Assembly (NCBI GenBank): GCA_022457155.1
Contig: JAJGOT010000359.1
Span: 538,501-602,500, forward strand
Reading direction: 5' to 3'
Source of the DNA: Cladopsammia gracilis
Taxonomy: Eukaryota; Cnidaria; Anthozoa; Scleractinia; Dendrophylliidae
Length of the DNA: 64,000 nt
The first letter of the stretch is position 1. Each line of letters begins with the position of its first letter. The notes beneath the pieces were generated by a model, which saw nothing but the letters and a program-made list of their open reading frames with translations, was not told the DNA's origin and made no database searches. Position numbers and translations under genes: made by a program. Shown here one piece after another: positions 44,201 through 53,619 of this stretch.

Positions 44201-44817
44201 ACTTCAAAGCCTGGCTTAAGAGTAAATCCATCCTTGGCCAAGGAGATCGGTATAACCTTAAGCAAGTCTCTGTCAACAATGGGTGTGACTTGGCTTCCTT
44301 GACTGAAAGCAATTTTAAGAAAAGCTATCACATAAGCTCGGATCACCCCACTTTCATAAACATATCCTTCTTTCCTGCTGAGTGGCAAAGGCAACGGAAT
44401 ATTATTGTCATCCCAACAAAAGTGGTGAGTTGACCCTCTTCCTCTATTTAGCATTCTCTTTCCTGTTAAGAGATTAAATGTCCGCCAGTGCCCACTTCGT
44501 TTAACGGTTTCGCAAAAGCTACGAACGACAGGATCGTGTTGGAATTGCTTCGTAGGATCGCCTATTTCAGTAGCAAACTTAAGGGAGTTGAGAATAAGGC
44601 GATAAAACAGATGATCTCGGGGAAGACGACCTGAACGGACTTCTTGATCAAGAAGGCTTGCCGCTGGATCAAGCTCCACTTGAAGACAACTGCTGGCATC
44701 GGACTTTGTCTCCTCTTTGGAAGTCGTACTAACGTCTCCGGACTCCTCGCCCTCTGATGTATCCAAACTGAATTGGCAAAAAACGTCTATGTAAGTAAAA
44801 CCTCGTCCCAAGGTCAC
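41208..44817 (-). pseudogene. Large cysteine-cluster plus NHL-propeller gene with one nonsense codon and one frameshift
   Basis: One essentially uninterrupted coding block of about 1,200 codons on the minus strand. The N-terminal 307 residues (44817 down) are unfamiliar and end ECHTS. An in-frame TAG at 43894-43896 follows, and the same frame continues with a cysteine-rich zinc-binding-like cluster (CDECLSSKVVCQACKRAG, HWCPALRRCDRC, IPCHRAVC). From about 43320 to 42350 there are NHL-type propeller strands (NFGSLYTVDYTLGVLFKI, GDLYVANSQDDGGIFIVDT, GDVYFTDVDARQIGRLAGG, PTGLCAEGDSLYLVDTGAGA). A helical tail (HRICPKSLVTLIVGHFNSRM, CGFNYFTNRRSYYE) follows. Near 41580 the frame shifts by one base to a clearly coding C-terminus (LPEYFLRPHLPSDTARAHIY) that stops at 41208. 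The start is uncertain: GTG is the first codon of the open frame, and acceptor-like ACTTACATAG and CCAATTCAG near 44790-44772 suggest an upstream exon. It belongs to a coral family of large NHL-repeat proteins of unknown role. Either a recent pseudogene or two assembly errors. Confidence 0.72.
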
Positions 44818-44934
44818 GTGACAAAATACTCCAAGATCCTCTCAAATCCTCCAAAATGGCGGGACAGGCGTAGAAATTCCCGACAAGGCTGTCAAAAATA
44901 ATAGAAAGGATCTTGGAGTATTTTGTCACGTGAC
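44813..44934. repeat. Perfect 28-bp inverted repeat with CACGTG ends
   Basis: GTCACGTGACAAAATACTCC plus AAGATCCT (44813-44840) is exactly complementary to 44907-44934. Each end begins with the palindrome GTCACGTGAC (an E-box CACGTG). It lies at the 5' edge of the NHL-type gene. It could be a 122-bp MITE or a palindromic promoter structure. Confidence 0.8.
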
Positions 44935-45368
44935 ACACAATTTATTTTTGGAAATCTCGCACCATTCCTAGCTCGTTGTGCAAAGGAAACGAATTCATCA
45001 TGTTTTATGCAGCAAAATAAGCCAAAAGTTTGGATATTTTGGTAGCCTTGTGCAGGGGTTGCTAAGTCCGCCCCGCCATTTTGAAAGCGGAGAAAATTGA
45101 TTAAGTATTGAATGCCTGCAGTACGTGACTGAAGTCAATATTCATGGTAATAAACACATTGCAAATTCTTTTAGTTTTTTTTTTAATTTTTGACTTTATT
45201 TCCTTTACTTGGCAGCTCCTGGATTTGCACGCCAGAGGCTTGTCGTAAATTCAATGATAACATGATAACAAATATACTGATTTCCAGTATACTTAGTTTC
45301 TGCTAGCGTAAAACATTTGATTAGCTAGTAAAAAACGTACAAAAAACGTAACGAAAGTTTTAAACAAT

Positions 45369-45957
45369 CAAAATGAGCGATATTCCATGACTGCATGTCG
45401 TCATTATCAAGTGATTATTATTGCGGGATAGGTGGCGATATATATAAGGATGAATGTGTGAAAATACATTGAAATAAACTTAGAGTTCTACTTAGGTGTG
45501 AAAACAAAAGAATGTGCATAATTAAGTAAAAAGATTCGCTGGAATGGAGTCTGTTTGAGTGTTCAAAGCCGGTCTCTTTATATCTATCTTTAGTATATAC
45601 TGAAACAGTGGATAGCATTGTTGGCGCACTCTGATTGGCTACTGAAACTCGGAATAGCAAGTGCTATTCACCTCCCAGCAATTTGCGCGAGAAAATTGTG
45701 ATCGTTGACAGGAATAAATGAGTTAAAAAGCATCATTTTCGTTATATTATCTCACTGTTTCAGTATATACTAAAACAACTATTCACCTCAGTGTAGGTGG
45801 GTAGTGGTGGATATATCCACCACTACCCACCTCCACTTCGGTGAATAGTTGTTAAATATATCCATCTACATATCGCCACCTATCTTGCAATAATAATCAT
45901 ATGATAAAGACGAAATGCAGTCGTCGAAACGTCATGTCTTAATATCGCTCATTTTTA
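45369..45957. mobile_element. Foldback/MITE of about 590 bp with nested palindromes
   Basis: The outer arms (45369-45446 and about 45866-45957) pair imperfectly: AAAATGAGCGATATT against AATATCGCTCATTTT, and ATTATTGCGGGATAGGTGGC with GATAT against its near complement. Inside, TAGTATATACTGAAACAGTG (45592) pairs with CACTGTTTCAGTATATACTA (45753). At 45774-45853 a near-perfect 80-bp palindrome is centred on GGTGGATATATCCACC. No coding sequence. Confidence 0.75.
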
Positions 45958-46058
45958 TTCCAAAATGTGTTACAAAATCTTCCGTTGTAAGAAACAATCA
46001 AAAACCTAGATTATCTTTAATGAAAATACACTTTGTAAATCAAAAGTTACTTTTTTAG

Positions 46059-46156
46059 TCAGAGCCACGCTGTAACAGACGTTTGTCCGCTTGTGGGTGG
46101 TGTTTCTCTTTCTTTCTTGTTTTTCAAACGATGGCAACGACCATTGGCGATGTGTT
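46059..46156 (-). CDS. Terminal exon of a minus-strand host gene (zinc-finger-like end)
   Basis: An acceptor ATTTCTTTCTTCAG| is followed by an open frame that completes the split codon left by the 46413-46529 exon. It reads HIANGRCHRLKNKKERETPP then TSGQTSVTAWL and stops (TGA 46059-46061). An ATTAAA poly(A)-signal-like word lies about 45 bp downstream. Together with CNDC in the previous exon, the HIANGRCH stretch gives a C-x2-C...H/C zinc-finger-like unit near the protein end, reminiscent of BED/CGGBP1-type fingers. The last residues QTSVTAWL loosely resemble a PCNA-binding box; that is only a resemblance. Confidence 0.7.
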
Positions 46157-46412
46157 CTGAAGAAAGAAATATCGGTGCATAAGTCGCTATAAATATACGA
46201 TTGTTACAATAACAATGCATTTCTATGATTTTTTTCCTTACTCATTGAGGATTAAATGTCTTAGCAGTATTCATAATGATATAAATTGGTAGCATTGTAC
46301 CAAGTTTATTGTAGGAACTTTCACAATATACATTCCTGTTTCAGTTCCTTATTTCTGCTTAAATACTGTATGCTCTACTTGGATTTTAGATACAACATGC
46401 TATTTTCCTTAC

Positions 46413-46529
46413 TTTGTTCAAAGTAATCGATGTAATACAGTCTGTTGAGATTGACCGGCGTCTTGCAATCGTTGCAGAACATTTTCAGTTCATTGATTAA
46501 CTTTGCTTGAGGAAATTTCTTTTCCACAC
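46413..46529 (-). CDS. Penultimate exon of the host gene
   Basis: Bounded by GGTTGATTTTAG| and |GTAAGG. It carries 2 + 38 codons + 1 nt, so both borders are phase 1 and fit the neighbours exactly. It reads VEKKFPQAKLINELKMFCND then CKTPVNLNRLYYIDYFEQ. CNDC supplies the first two ligands of the zinc-finger-like unit completed in the next exon. Good splice sites, uniform phase and coding character make this one of the best-supported host exons in the window. Confidence 0.75.
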
Positions 46530-47108
46530 CTAAAATCAACCAATCAACAAATCAATTAGTCTTCAATTAGATAACATGAATATGAACTATTTACCTTCTG
46601 ACCATTGATGCTGTCCAATTACAAGGACTGAAAGCAAACCAATGACGGTAAGCAGTGGTATTTTTTGCCGTTGATAAGGGCAAATAATGAGAAATTGTTT
46701 CTCCCGAAATCCAATTGATGAGGACATGAATACAGTGCGACCTAAACAGCCGTACGGGGTAGTACTGGGGACCAGACTAGGGACTGCGTCCACGAGTCCA
46801 CGGTATGCCACTTAGACGTTTGTAAGCAATGTGACATATTTTCATTGAGCCTATTTGTGCGTCCTGATTTGTGGAGTGCTTTGCGAGTTTTTCTCACACT
46901 ACATGTAGATTTAAACACTTCTCGATTACTTTTTGATAAGAAAATCAGCTGACGCATGCGTCAAGGCATGACGAGTGCACGTCGCGCATGTAGATTTAGA
47001 CACTTCTCGATTACCTTATCATCATGATTTTGTTAAAATACTGTAGGACGAATTTTGAGTTTCTCTGGGTGATAAACTTTTGTTGAACAAATGAAATACG
47101 CTACTCAC

Positions 47109-47300
47109 ATTTAATCATCTCTGCTAATTCTTCCTCTTGTTGAGGAGTCCTTTCTACCAGTTGGGGGTTATTTGACTTATTGGCCTCTTTCAGTTTCATT
47201 TCAAGATCAGCATTTTGTTTGGTACGTGGTTTAACGGGCGCCCGATTTCGGGGAGCTGGCACAGCAACGGTACCCTCTGTCATTCGTCCTTTGACATCAA
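47109..47300 (-). CDS. Internal exon of the host gene, Lys/Glu-rich helix
   Basis: Bounded by a T-rich TTTTTTTTTCATAG| acceptor and an AAAT|GTGAGT donor, with 63 codons plus split codons on both sides (phase 1 each). It reads DVKGRMTEGTVAVPAPRNRA, then a charged, probably helical stretch (ADLEMKLKEANKSNNPQLVE, TPQQEEELAEMIK). No known domain. Removing the flanking introns keeps a single open frame from 50932 through 46059. Confidence 0.75.
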
Positions 47301-47413
47301 CTATGAAAAAAAAATGAAAGCGGATGATTATGCATAAAAAATATACGGACTTGACTTGTAGTTCATACGCCACTATTAAACTTTTTAAACGCTTTTGCCT
47401 TTCGACTTAATTA

Positions 47414-47577
47414 TATACAGCTATTTCAATTAACGTTGTCGGATGAAAAAGGCAAAAAGCCAAGACCGCAAGGTAGTGCGGGATTTTTATTCAATGACTT
47501 TTAACCCTAACCCATACTACCTTGCGGTCTTGGCTTTAAGCTTTCATCCGACAACGTTTATTGAAATAGCTGTATGT
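47414..47577. mobile_element. 164-bp foldback element, arms about 63 bp
   Basis: TATACAGCTATTTCAATTAA, CGTTGTCGGATGAAA and AAGCCAAGACCGCAAGGTAGT (47414-47476) pair with the matching complements at 47515-47577. The loop of about 38 bp contains TAACCCTAACCC, which is telomere-like. It lies in a region free of exons between the 47300 exon and the CCATGAAA element, inside the same host intron. Confidence 0.8.
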
Positions 47578-48013
47578 ATAATAAATCAAAGGCTTTTACG
47601 AGCCAACTCGTGAATACGAAATATCCCCATCCTACGCGTTTTGCTTTACCCCCACTCCACCCTTTGCCACAATGACCAACTAGCCACCCTCCCCTCCCTT
47701 CAACGCAGCCCCTATGGGTAAGGCAGGTGACCATTACTTATCGCATTTGGAACAAGCAAAATATATGCTCAAGCCTTATGCACTGGGCAGCAGAATTAAC
47801 AAGAATAGTTTACAGCTGATGGATAGAAAGATAGAACTAAGGAAGGAAAATTAAGGAGTGAAAATGTGCATATTTTTCACCGTCTGCTATAACTTTTCAA
47901 CGCTTCGCGTATTCATGATTTAAAACGGGAAACATTCGTCATGTTTTTTATAACTACAAACACTTGAGATGGTTTGGGAAAACTCATGTGCTGCTCGAGT
48001 TAATGCGCGTGTT

Positions 48014-50894
48014 CACTATGAATTGCTACTTTCATGAAAATTCCATGAAAACGCCTTCAAAAACCCATGAAAGCACTTTTAATGGCCATGAAAACAGAGA
48101 TTTAGATTTCATGGTGTTATATTGAAGTCATGAATTTCCCATGAAATATGAAATGATCGATTTTCATGGGCCATGAAAAATTTTTAGAGCCCTGAAAAAG
48201 GATTTCATGGGTCATGAAATTTCCACAAACATGTATTGGCAGGTTTTTTATGACCCATGAAAATGTTATACTTCGCTGTTTATGTATTTCATGGGTCATG
48301 AAAATCCCATGAAAACACTTTAAGGGGAATTCACCATCATGCAAAATCATGAAAAAGCCATGAATTAAAACTAAGTAGAAAAGGATGAAACATTATTTTA
48401 AGATAATTAAATCTGTTTAATTTAGTCACTTGAAGTGTGATTACGATCAGTAACATAAGTTACATGTGAAAGACGTTTTAAAAGGGATAATAATTTCCTA
48501 TTAATTGTAGAAACTTGAAACAGCAGGATGACTAAATTCTGCATCTTTCTTACAGGATGACATTGTTTGAAAATGATTTGACAAAACATATATAAGCCGA
48601 AGTTCTGATCTTACAGTATCGCTGTGTAGTCAATTTAGTCAGTTCAGGTTTTCAGGTCAGTTTCAGGTCAGGTTACAGCTTTGTACCTTAGCCGATGTTG
48701 ATTTTTCTTCTTTCCAGACAGCATAAATTCGTTTGCATAACCATCATCATCACAGTATTCATTGCCCGATATGTGTCTTCAACAATGCACTCTAAGTTCT
48801 TTGTTGCGATCACTGTCGCTTGAGTCATTGCTCGTACGGTAGTGTAGCAGCTCTACTTGTACTCGAATCGCTTTCGTTAATTCTTGATTTCTTTACCGTT
48901 GACGGCCCTTCAATGAATTTCGTCGAATCCCACAAGCCGTTTAACTTAAGGTGTTCCTTTACTTTATATAAACTTCATTGCTCTGCTTCACCTTTGCACA
49001 AAGTACAAAAAAAGAGACGAGATGGCAGACAATCGACAACAATCTAGGCCCTCGTGGCCTGGGACAAAATTCAGGCAAGCGCAATGCGCAGGCCCAAAAG
49101 CTGATTAGTTTACGGAGTCGAACGGAGTCGTTTACGATGATTAGACCATTTCCTCCGATAATCGCCGATGCCGGTTGACTGCGAGGGCTAATGGGATACT
49201 CTGTATCATGTGACTTCTGACGGGGAAGAGGCGGTTTTTTTGGAGAGTCAAACCAACGATAAAATCTTTGGATTCGCTTGAATATACTTTCAATTTGATG
49301 CCATGAACCAGATCTTTTTGGGTGTTCAATTTACCGACAAAGATCGCATCTTGGAAGTTCTACTGAAGCAAGGGTAAGTTCTTGTTGAAGAAGCATTTAC
49401 ATTAGTCTCAGTCGTCGAACGAAATGTACCACGTACAGATTGCACGCTAAAGCGGTTTATTCTTTAACATTCTCGAAACAAGAACAGACGACACACACTT
49501 TAAATTGATCACTATTCTTTAATTCTAATAGAAATTCGATTTACTAAAACCTTAGTCCTGTGAATAAGCTTGGTACAAGTAGGTCCCGATTATATACAAC
49601 GGAAGTTCTGTTTCCAAACACATTGTAAATATGTGATGTTAAGTCTTATGTGGTTTGCATTCAGATTAATCCCTTTTTGCATGGACATTTCTGATGTTTC
49701 TTTTATTATTTCAAAGTGCTTTCCGCCACTTCTCTTAACCCACATTTGTATCTTTTTAAAGTTACTGTAAATTGAATAAATGAATTATAAGATATTGAAC
49801 TGATTTTCTTTGAATTTATGTCAGGAATAAAATACCCAAGTACCAAATCAGAAATGCAACTTTAGATCTGGGATCTGACGGTTACTATAGTTCGGAGCTA
49901 GGAGTTGCTGGCAAAGTCATCCCCAAGAACAAAGTGCACAAAAGCACAAATTTACTTCAGGGTGAATGTTATTTTGATATCACCAATCCAATTCAGATCA
50001 GTGAATTCAACTGGAATTAGGAAAGACTATTGCATAAATAGCAATTTATAATTTAGAGATCGAGTTATTTGATTTATTACAATGTTGTTATATTACTATT
50101 ATTGCATTCAAAAGGATATGAGAAAGAGTAGGGAGTGCTAGCTGTCTGAGCTGATTCCATCATATGGGTGCAATAAACTCAATAAATTATAAACCAAACA
50201 TTTATACCTCATTTAGTCCTGTGTGCCTATATAGCTACAGTATGTACAAAGCAGTAAATGCATCAAACAAGTGTTTTCATTATTTGGTGCATGAAATGAA
50301 TTATGATTTTATCTTTGAAGCCACCATATATAAATGTAATTGATTAAACCGTCAACATTCATGGCCTTTTCATGAAGTTTTCATGGTCTGCGTTTTTACT
50401 TATTTACCCCATGAAAATAACTGAACTCAATTTTCATGGGTCTTCAAAATGCCATGAAAAGGACGTGAACATTTTCATGACCCCATTAATATTTTAATAT
50501 TAACAGAATAACCATGGGTTTTTCATGGGCCATGAATCTAGTGATGCCCCATGAAAAGTCCATGAATTGCAACATGAAAAACATGGCGTTTAATTCATGG
50601 GTTTTTCAACATAATTAAAAAGCCATTAAAATTTGTACCAAACTTTCATGGCATTTTCACGGGTATTTCAGGGACTTGCCAAACAATAAGAGGGTTTTCA
50701 TGGGCCATGAAACTTGAAATATTAAGGGGATTTTAATGGCTTTTTTAATGTTTTTTTCATGCCTTTTTCAGGGTGACTTACCATGAAAATCCCCTTATGT
50801 TTGGCCATCAAAATACCATTAAAAACCTTTGAAAAACCTGTGAATTGACCATGAATAAATTCACAGGATTTTCATGGGTTTTCATTTCATAGTG
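48014..50894. mobile_element. 2.88-kb inverted-repeat element with CCATGAAA word arrays and an internal gene
   Basis: The ends are CACTATGAA (48014-48022) and its complement TTCATAGTG (50886-50894); GTT lies outside both (48011-48013 and 50895-50897), a possible 3-bp target duplication. For about 350 bp inside the left end and 540 bp inside the right end the words CCATGAAA, TTTTCATGGG and CATGGGCCATGAAA recur every 10-40 bp in both orientations. The middle 2 kb is free of the word and contains a spliced plus-strand gene (49303-50020). The element lies in an intron of the minus-strand host gene, ending 37 bp from the donor of the 50932-51353 exon. No transposase family was recognised. Confidence 0.72.
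49303..50020 (+). CDS. Small two-exon gene inside the CCATGAAA element, 88 residues, unknown family
   Basis: Exon 1 is 49303-49373: ATG, then NQIFLGVQFTDKDRILEVLL and KQ. Its donor is CAAGG|GTAAGTT, a near-consensus site. Exon 2 is 49825-50020, with acceptor TTTATGTCAG| and a stop at 50018-50020. The split codon GG|G restores frame exactly, and the second exon stays open for 64 codons (NKIPKYQIRNATLDLGSDGY, GVAGKVIPKNKVHKSTNLLQ, GECYFDITNPIQISEFNWN). An in-frame TGA just upstream of the ATG (49279-49281) limits the start. The intron is 451 bp. It may be an element-encoded DNA-binding or capture protein, or a captured host gene; no domain is recognised. Expression is untested. Confidence 0.5.
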
Positions 50895-50931
50895 GTTGTT
50901 GATTTTGCTCGGATATTTCCACGTTTCTTAC

Positions 50932-51353
50932 CTGTAAGTGAGTAACCTTGCGTTAACAGAACGCGAATTTCTTTCCACTGCTGTGCTGTGAAGGCTGTGT
51001 ACTTCTTTTCTTTTTTAATCGCATGGATGTGCACGTCGTAGGCTGGCAATTTTCGAAAAACAATTCAACCCCAACCATGTGCTGCTTCACGAGATCTTTG
51101 CGAAAATCACTCAGTGACACTTCTTTCTGTAAACGCACAATTGTGGTAAATTCCAGTGATGGAGAAGCTTTTCCAACTTTAAAAATCTTGAATGTTCCAT
51201 CACAGGTTATATAATCTTCACTCTGTGAAGCTACAGAAAAGCGCGGCGCTTCATCATGACAATCCGACTCGCTGCTGTCACTTGTGGAAGGGACGCGGTG
51301 GGTTTTTCTTTTCTTTTTACCCTTCCTTCTTTTCTTTGTTTTGTCAGATTCTC
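50932..51353 (-). CDS. Main internal exon of the host gene, with one frameshift
   Basis: The acceptor is a long CTT tract ending TTCTTCTCGCAG|; the donor is TTACAG|GTAAG. The frame opens with a basic, nuclear-localisation-like run (ESDKTKKRRKGKKKRKTHRV) and a Ser/Asp patch. A folded-looking domain follows (DYITCDGTFKIFKVGKASPS, TTIVRLQKEVSLSDFRKDLV, KQHMVGVELFFEN). Near 51050, beside short T and A runs, the reading shifts by one base into AYDVHIHAIKKEKKYTAFTA then QQWKEIRVLLTQGYSLT, which is the frame that splices in phase to the 47300 exon. So one base is missing or extra: a sequencing or assembly error, or a true lesion. Confidence 0.68.
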
Positions 51354-51984
51354 CTGCGAGAAGAAGGAGAAGAAGAAGAAGAAAAAGAAAAAAAGCATAT
51401 ATCTAATATTTGTAAAGCAAAAAACAGCATTATTAGTTTTTGTTTTGTTAAATATTACTAACAATTAATAATGATATGCCAAAAATGTACAAGATCGATT
51501 AAGCTAACATTAGCTTGGGGACAACAAAATAATTATTCTAATTCTCCATAACTTGCAATAAACAATAGTAATTGGACTGAGTGGGGTACAATTCAAGCAG
51601 TAATCGGGCGAGTAATAAGGTGCGAGGCCATTTTAATAACGAGCAAGATTACCCCGAATTGTACGAGACGAAATTTGATTACTAATTAATCGCATCAATA
51701 ACAATTAATTCAAGATTAACAAGTCTATGCGAACTCTTTTGTACTCAAAACGTCTAGGATATAGACATAGCCCTTCATCAATGTGACCGTTATGTATTCA
51801 CGCGGATCTAAGAAGTCCTGTAGCTGAATATTGAAATTTGAAAGTTAGTGCGAGGGCGCCCAAGAGAAAAATGAAGGTGCGCGCACGGTTCACAAGAAAT
51901 GGAAAGCATTTTTTAGGCTCAAAGGTTTCATGGTACCGAGCCTAAAAATGTTTTCTATTTCGATGTGCTTCCTGCGGCGATTGG

Positions 51985-52155
51985 AGCCTGTCATCAAAAT
52001 TGTGGCCGCCAGTGTTGAAATGTTCTGCTACAGGTAGACCAGGAGTGTTGTTTTAAACGCTTCTTATATGTTCACCGAAGCGTTCACGTATAATTCGACC
52101 AGTTTCCCCGATGTATAGGAAAGGGCAACGACGACAAAAGATGCAGTACATCAAG
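51985..52155 (-). pseudogene. Penelope-like GIY-YIG endonuclease fragment
   Basis: The minus strand reads NLMYCIFCRRCPFLYIGETG, then RIIRERFGEHIRS, a stop, and NTPGLPVAEHFNTGGHNFDD. The YIGETGR and REH pattern is the GIY-YIG core of Penelope-like (Neptune/Nematis-type) elements, different in sequence from the copy at 35 kb. It is a short relic lying in the host-gene intron between the 51353 and 52667 exons. Confidence 0.65.
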
Positions 52156-52666
52156 TTTTATGTTCGGTATGAAAAGTGTTCATGAATGCTGCTAGATATA
52201 CCCTACTAAACTGTGCAATTAAAGTTAATTAAGGGGTTGTTCAATTTTACTATACTGGATCTAGAGGGGATTGGTTAAGAAATGCAGCAATTTTCAAAGG
52301 ATGATGCGACTTTCTTCCAATTCAAATCATGTGAATACAGCGATCAGTTGCCAGTACGCACAGAGTGGATAAAGGCCCAAAGTATTTTGATCATTTTCTG
52401 ATACTGCATCCACAGTCTGGCGGTTCAATATGATACCATCGAAGCTCGTCAATCATCAAGCACAACCTGGATGCGACTGAATGCACTGCTCTTGAGTGCA
52501 TTGTCCAGGATCATCTTTTCATCCTGCACAACCTTCACAATCAGAGATACGAGCGAGAATAGCAGCATGTTCATCACCTGAACAAAGACACAAAGGAAAT
52601 ACAAGTCATTTCATAGGATATCACCATATTAATTTTGAATTCTGATTTGTGGAGGAAATAACTGAC

Positions 52667-52726
52667 CTGCATGTGACTGTCCGGAGGTCTCAGGTGGGTT
52701 CGAGGGGCTTGACTGACGGGAAGTCT
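52667..52726 (-). CDS. 60-bp exon of the host gene, Ser/Pro-rich
   Basis: The acceptor GATTAATCTACAG| and donor ATGCAG|GTCAGT enclose 2 nt + 19 codons + 1 nt, reading TSRQSSPSNPPETSGQSHA. Both borders are phase 1, so it splices in frame onto the basic run of the 51353 exon (split codon G|GA). Small size alone would be weak, but the two good sites and the exact phase make it likely. Confidence 0.6.
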
Positions 52727-52847
52727 CTGTAGATTAATCAAAGTGCCCTCTGGGCTATCTCCTGTAAGTTTTTCCCATCATGCAATGCTGTCATATTATG
52801 TCCGAATATTGTTTTTGATGTTGCAATTGGACATTTAGGTTAAAGTG

Positions 52848-53189
52848 TCAATTAAAAAGTGTCAATTGCTTCTCGTCCTTTTTAACGGAGAGTAACATAT
52901 GGTAAAAAAACTCCATTTGTTCTCTGTTCAAAGAATGAACAAGTTCTTTATAACTGTTATCATCCATACGATTAATTACCAGCTTTTCATTATCATTTGC
53001 TGTAGAAAAAATTCCAGCATTACTTGAAAGATTGTTCCCTTGGTGATTGTTATCTAAACATGGGTTAAAACAACCAAACAGTTCACTGTATTGCCGTGTT
53101 TCTTCACTTATATCCTGCTCATCGTTATGTTGAGCAGACGGAGCTACAGTATCTAACTGATCACGTTCCTTATTTTCAGGATCTCCCAT
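52848..53189 (-). pseudogene. PIF1-like helicase fragment (Helitron or related)
   Basis: A 113-codon minus frame starts at ATG 53189, with an acidic, low-complexity lead. It reaches SYKELVHSLNREQMEFFYHM then LLSVKKDEKQL, the stretch that immediately precedes the Walker A loop in PIF1-family helicases, including those of Helitrons and related mobile elements. The frame ends before the GGAGTGKS-type loop, so no ATPase is left. It lies in the intron between the 52726 exon and the 56786 exon. Confidence 0.6.
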
Positions 53190-53619
53190 GGCTTTTTCTT
53201 AAGAGTTCTCCTTTCTTTCCTTTCGAATATAACATGTTTTACTTGCTGAAATCTTATTTTTACATGGGATAAGCATCAAGAGCTCTCTGCAATTAATCTT
53301 CAGCATCCATTTTATTAAACATAACTAAATGAATGATTTAGCTTTTATTCTGCGAAAAAGTTTCATTCCTCCTTTCAAATAAAATTCTTTACAACTTTGT
53401 TCTCTGTTTTCATTATTGGGATCATCATCAATCTTATCGTCAAAATCTGTTTCAGGTGGAAATCTAGTACCTGTAAACTTACTCAGTATTCATCCCCTCA
53501 TCTTAACTTTTGTTTGAATCAGTGTCACTGTTAACAAACAGTTATACCAAGAACAGAAATGAACTAAACATAGTTGCTAGAGCTGTCGTGGTCGTCTTTG
53601 ACATTCTCATTCTTACACA

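Noticed and set aside
46587..46957. Minus frames of 71-74 codons between host exons
   Set aside because: No acceptor/donor pair, and including them would break the phase-1 chain of flanking exons.
51192..51468. Plus-strand Lys/Glu-rich frames
   Set aside because: Antisense shadows of the polypyrimidine splice tract and basic segment of the minus-strand exon.
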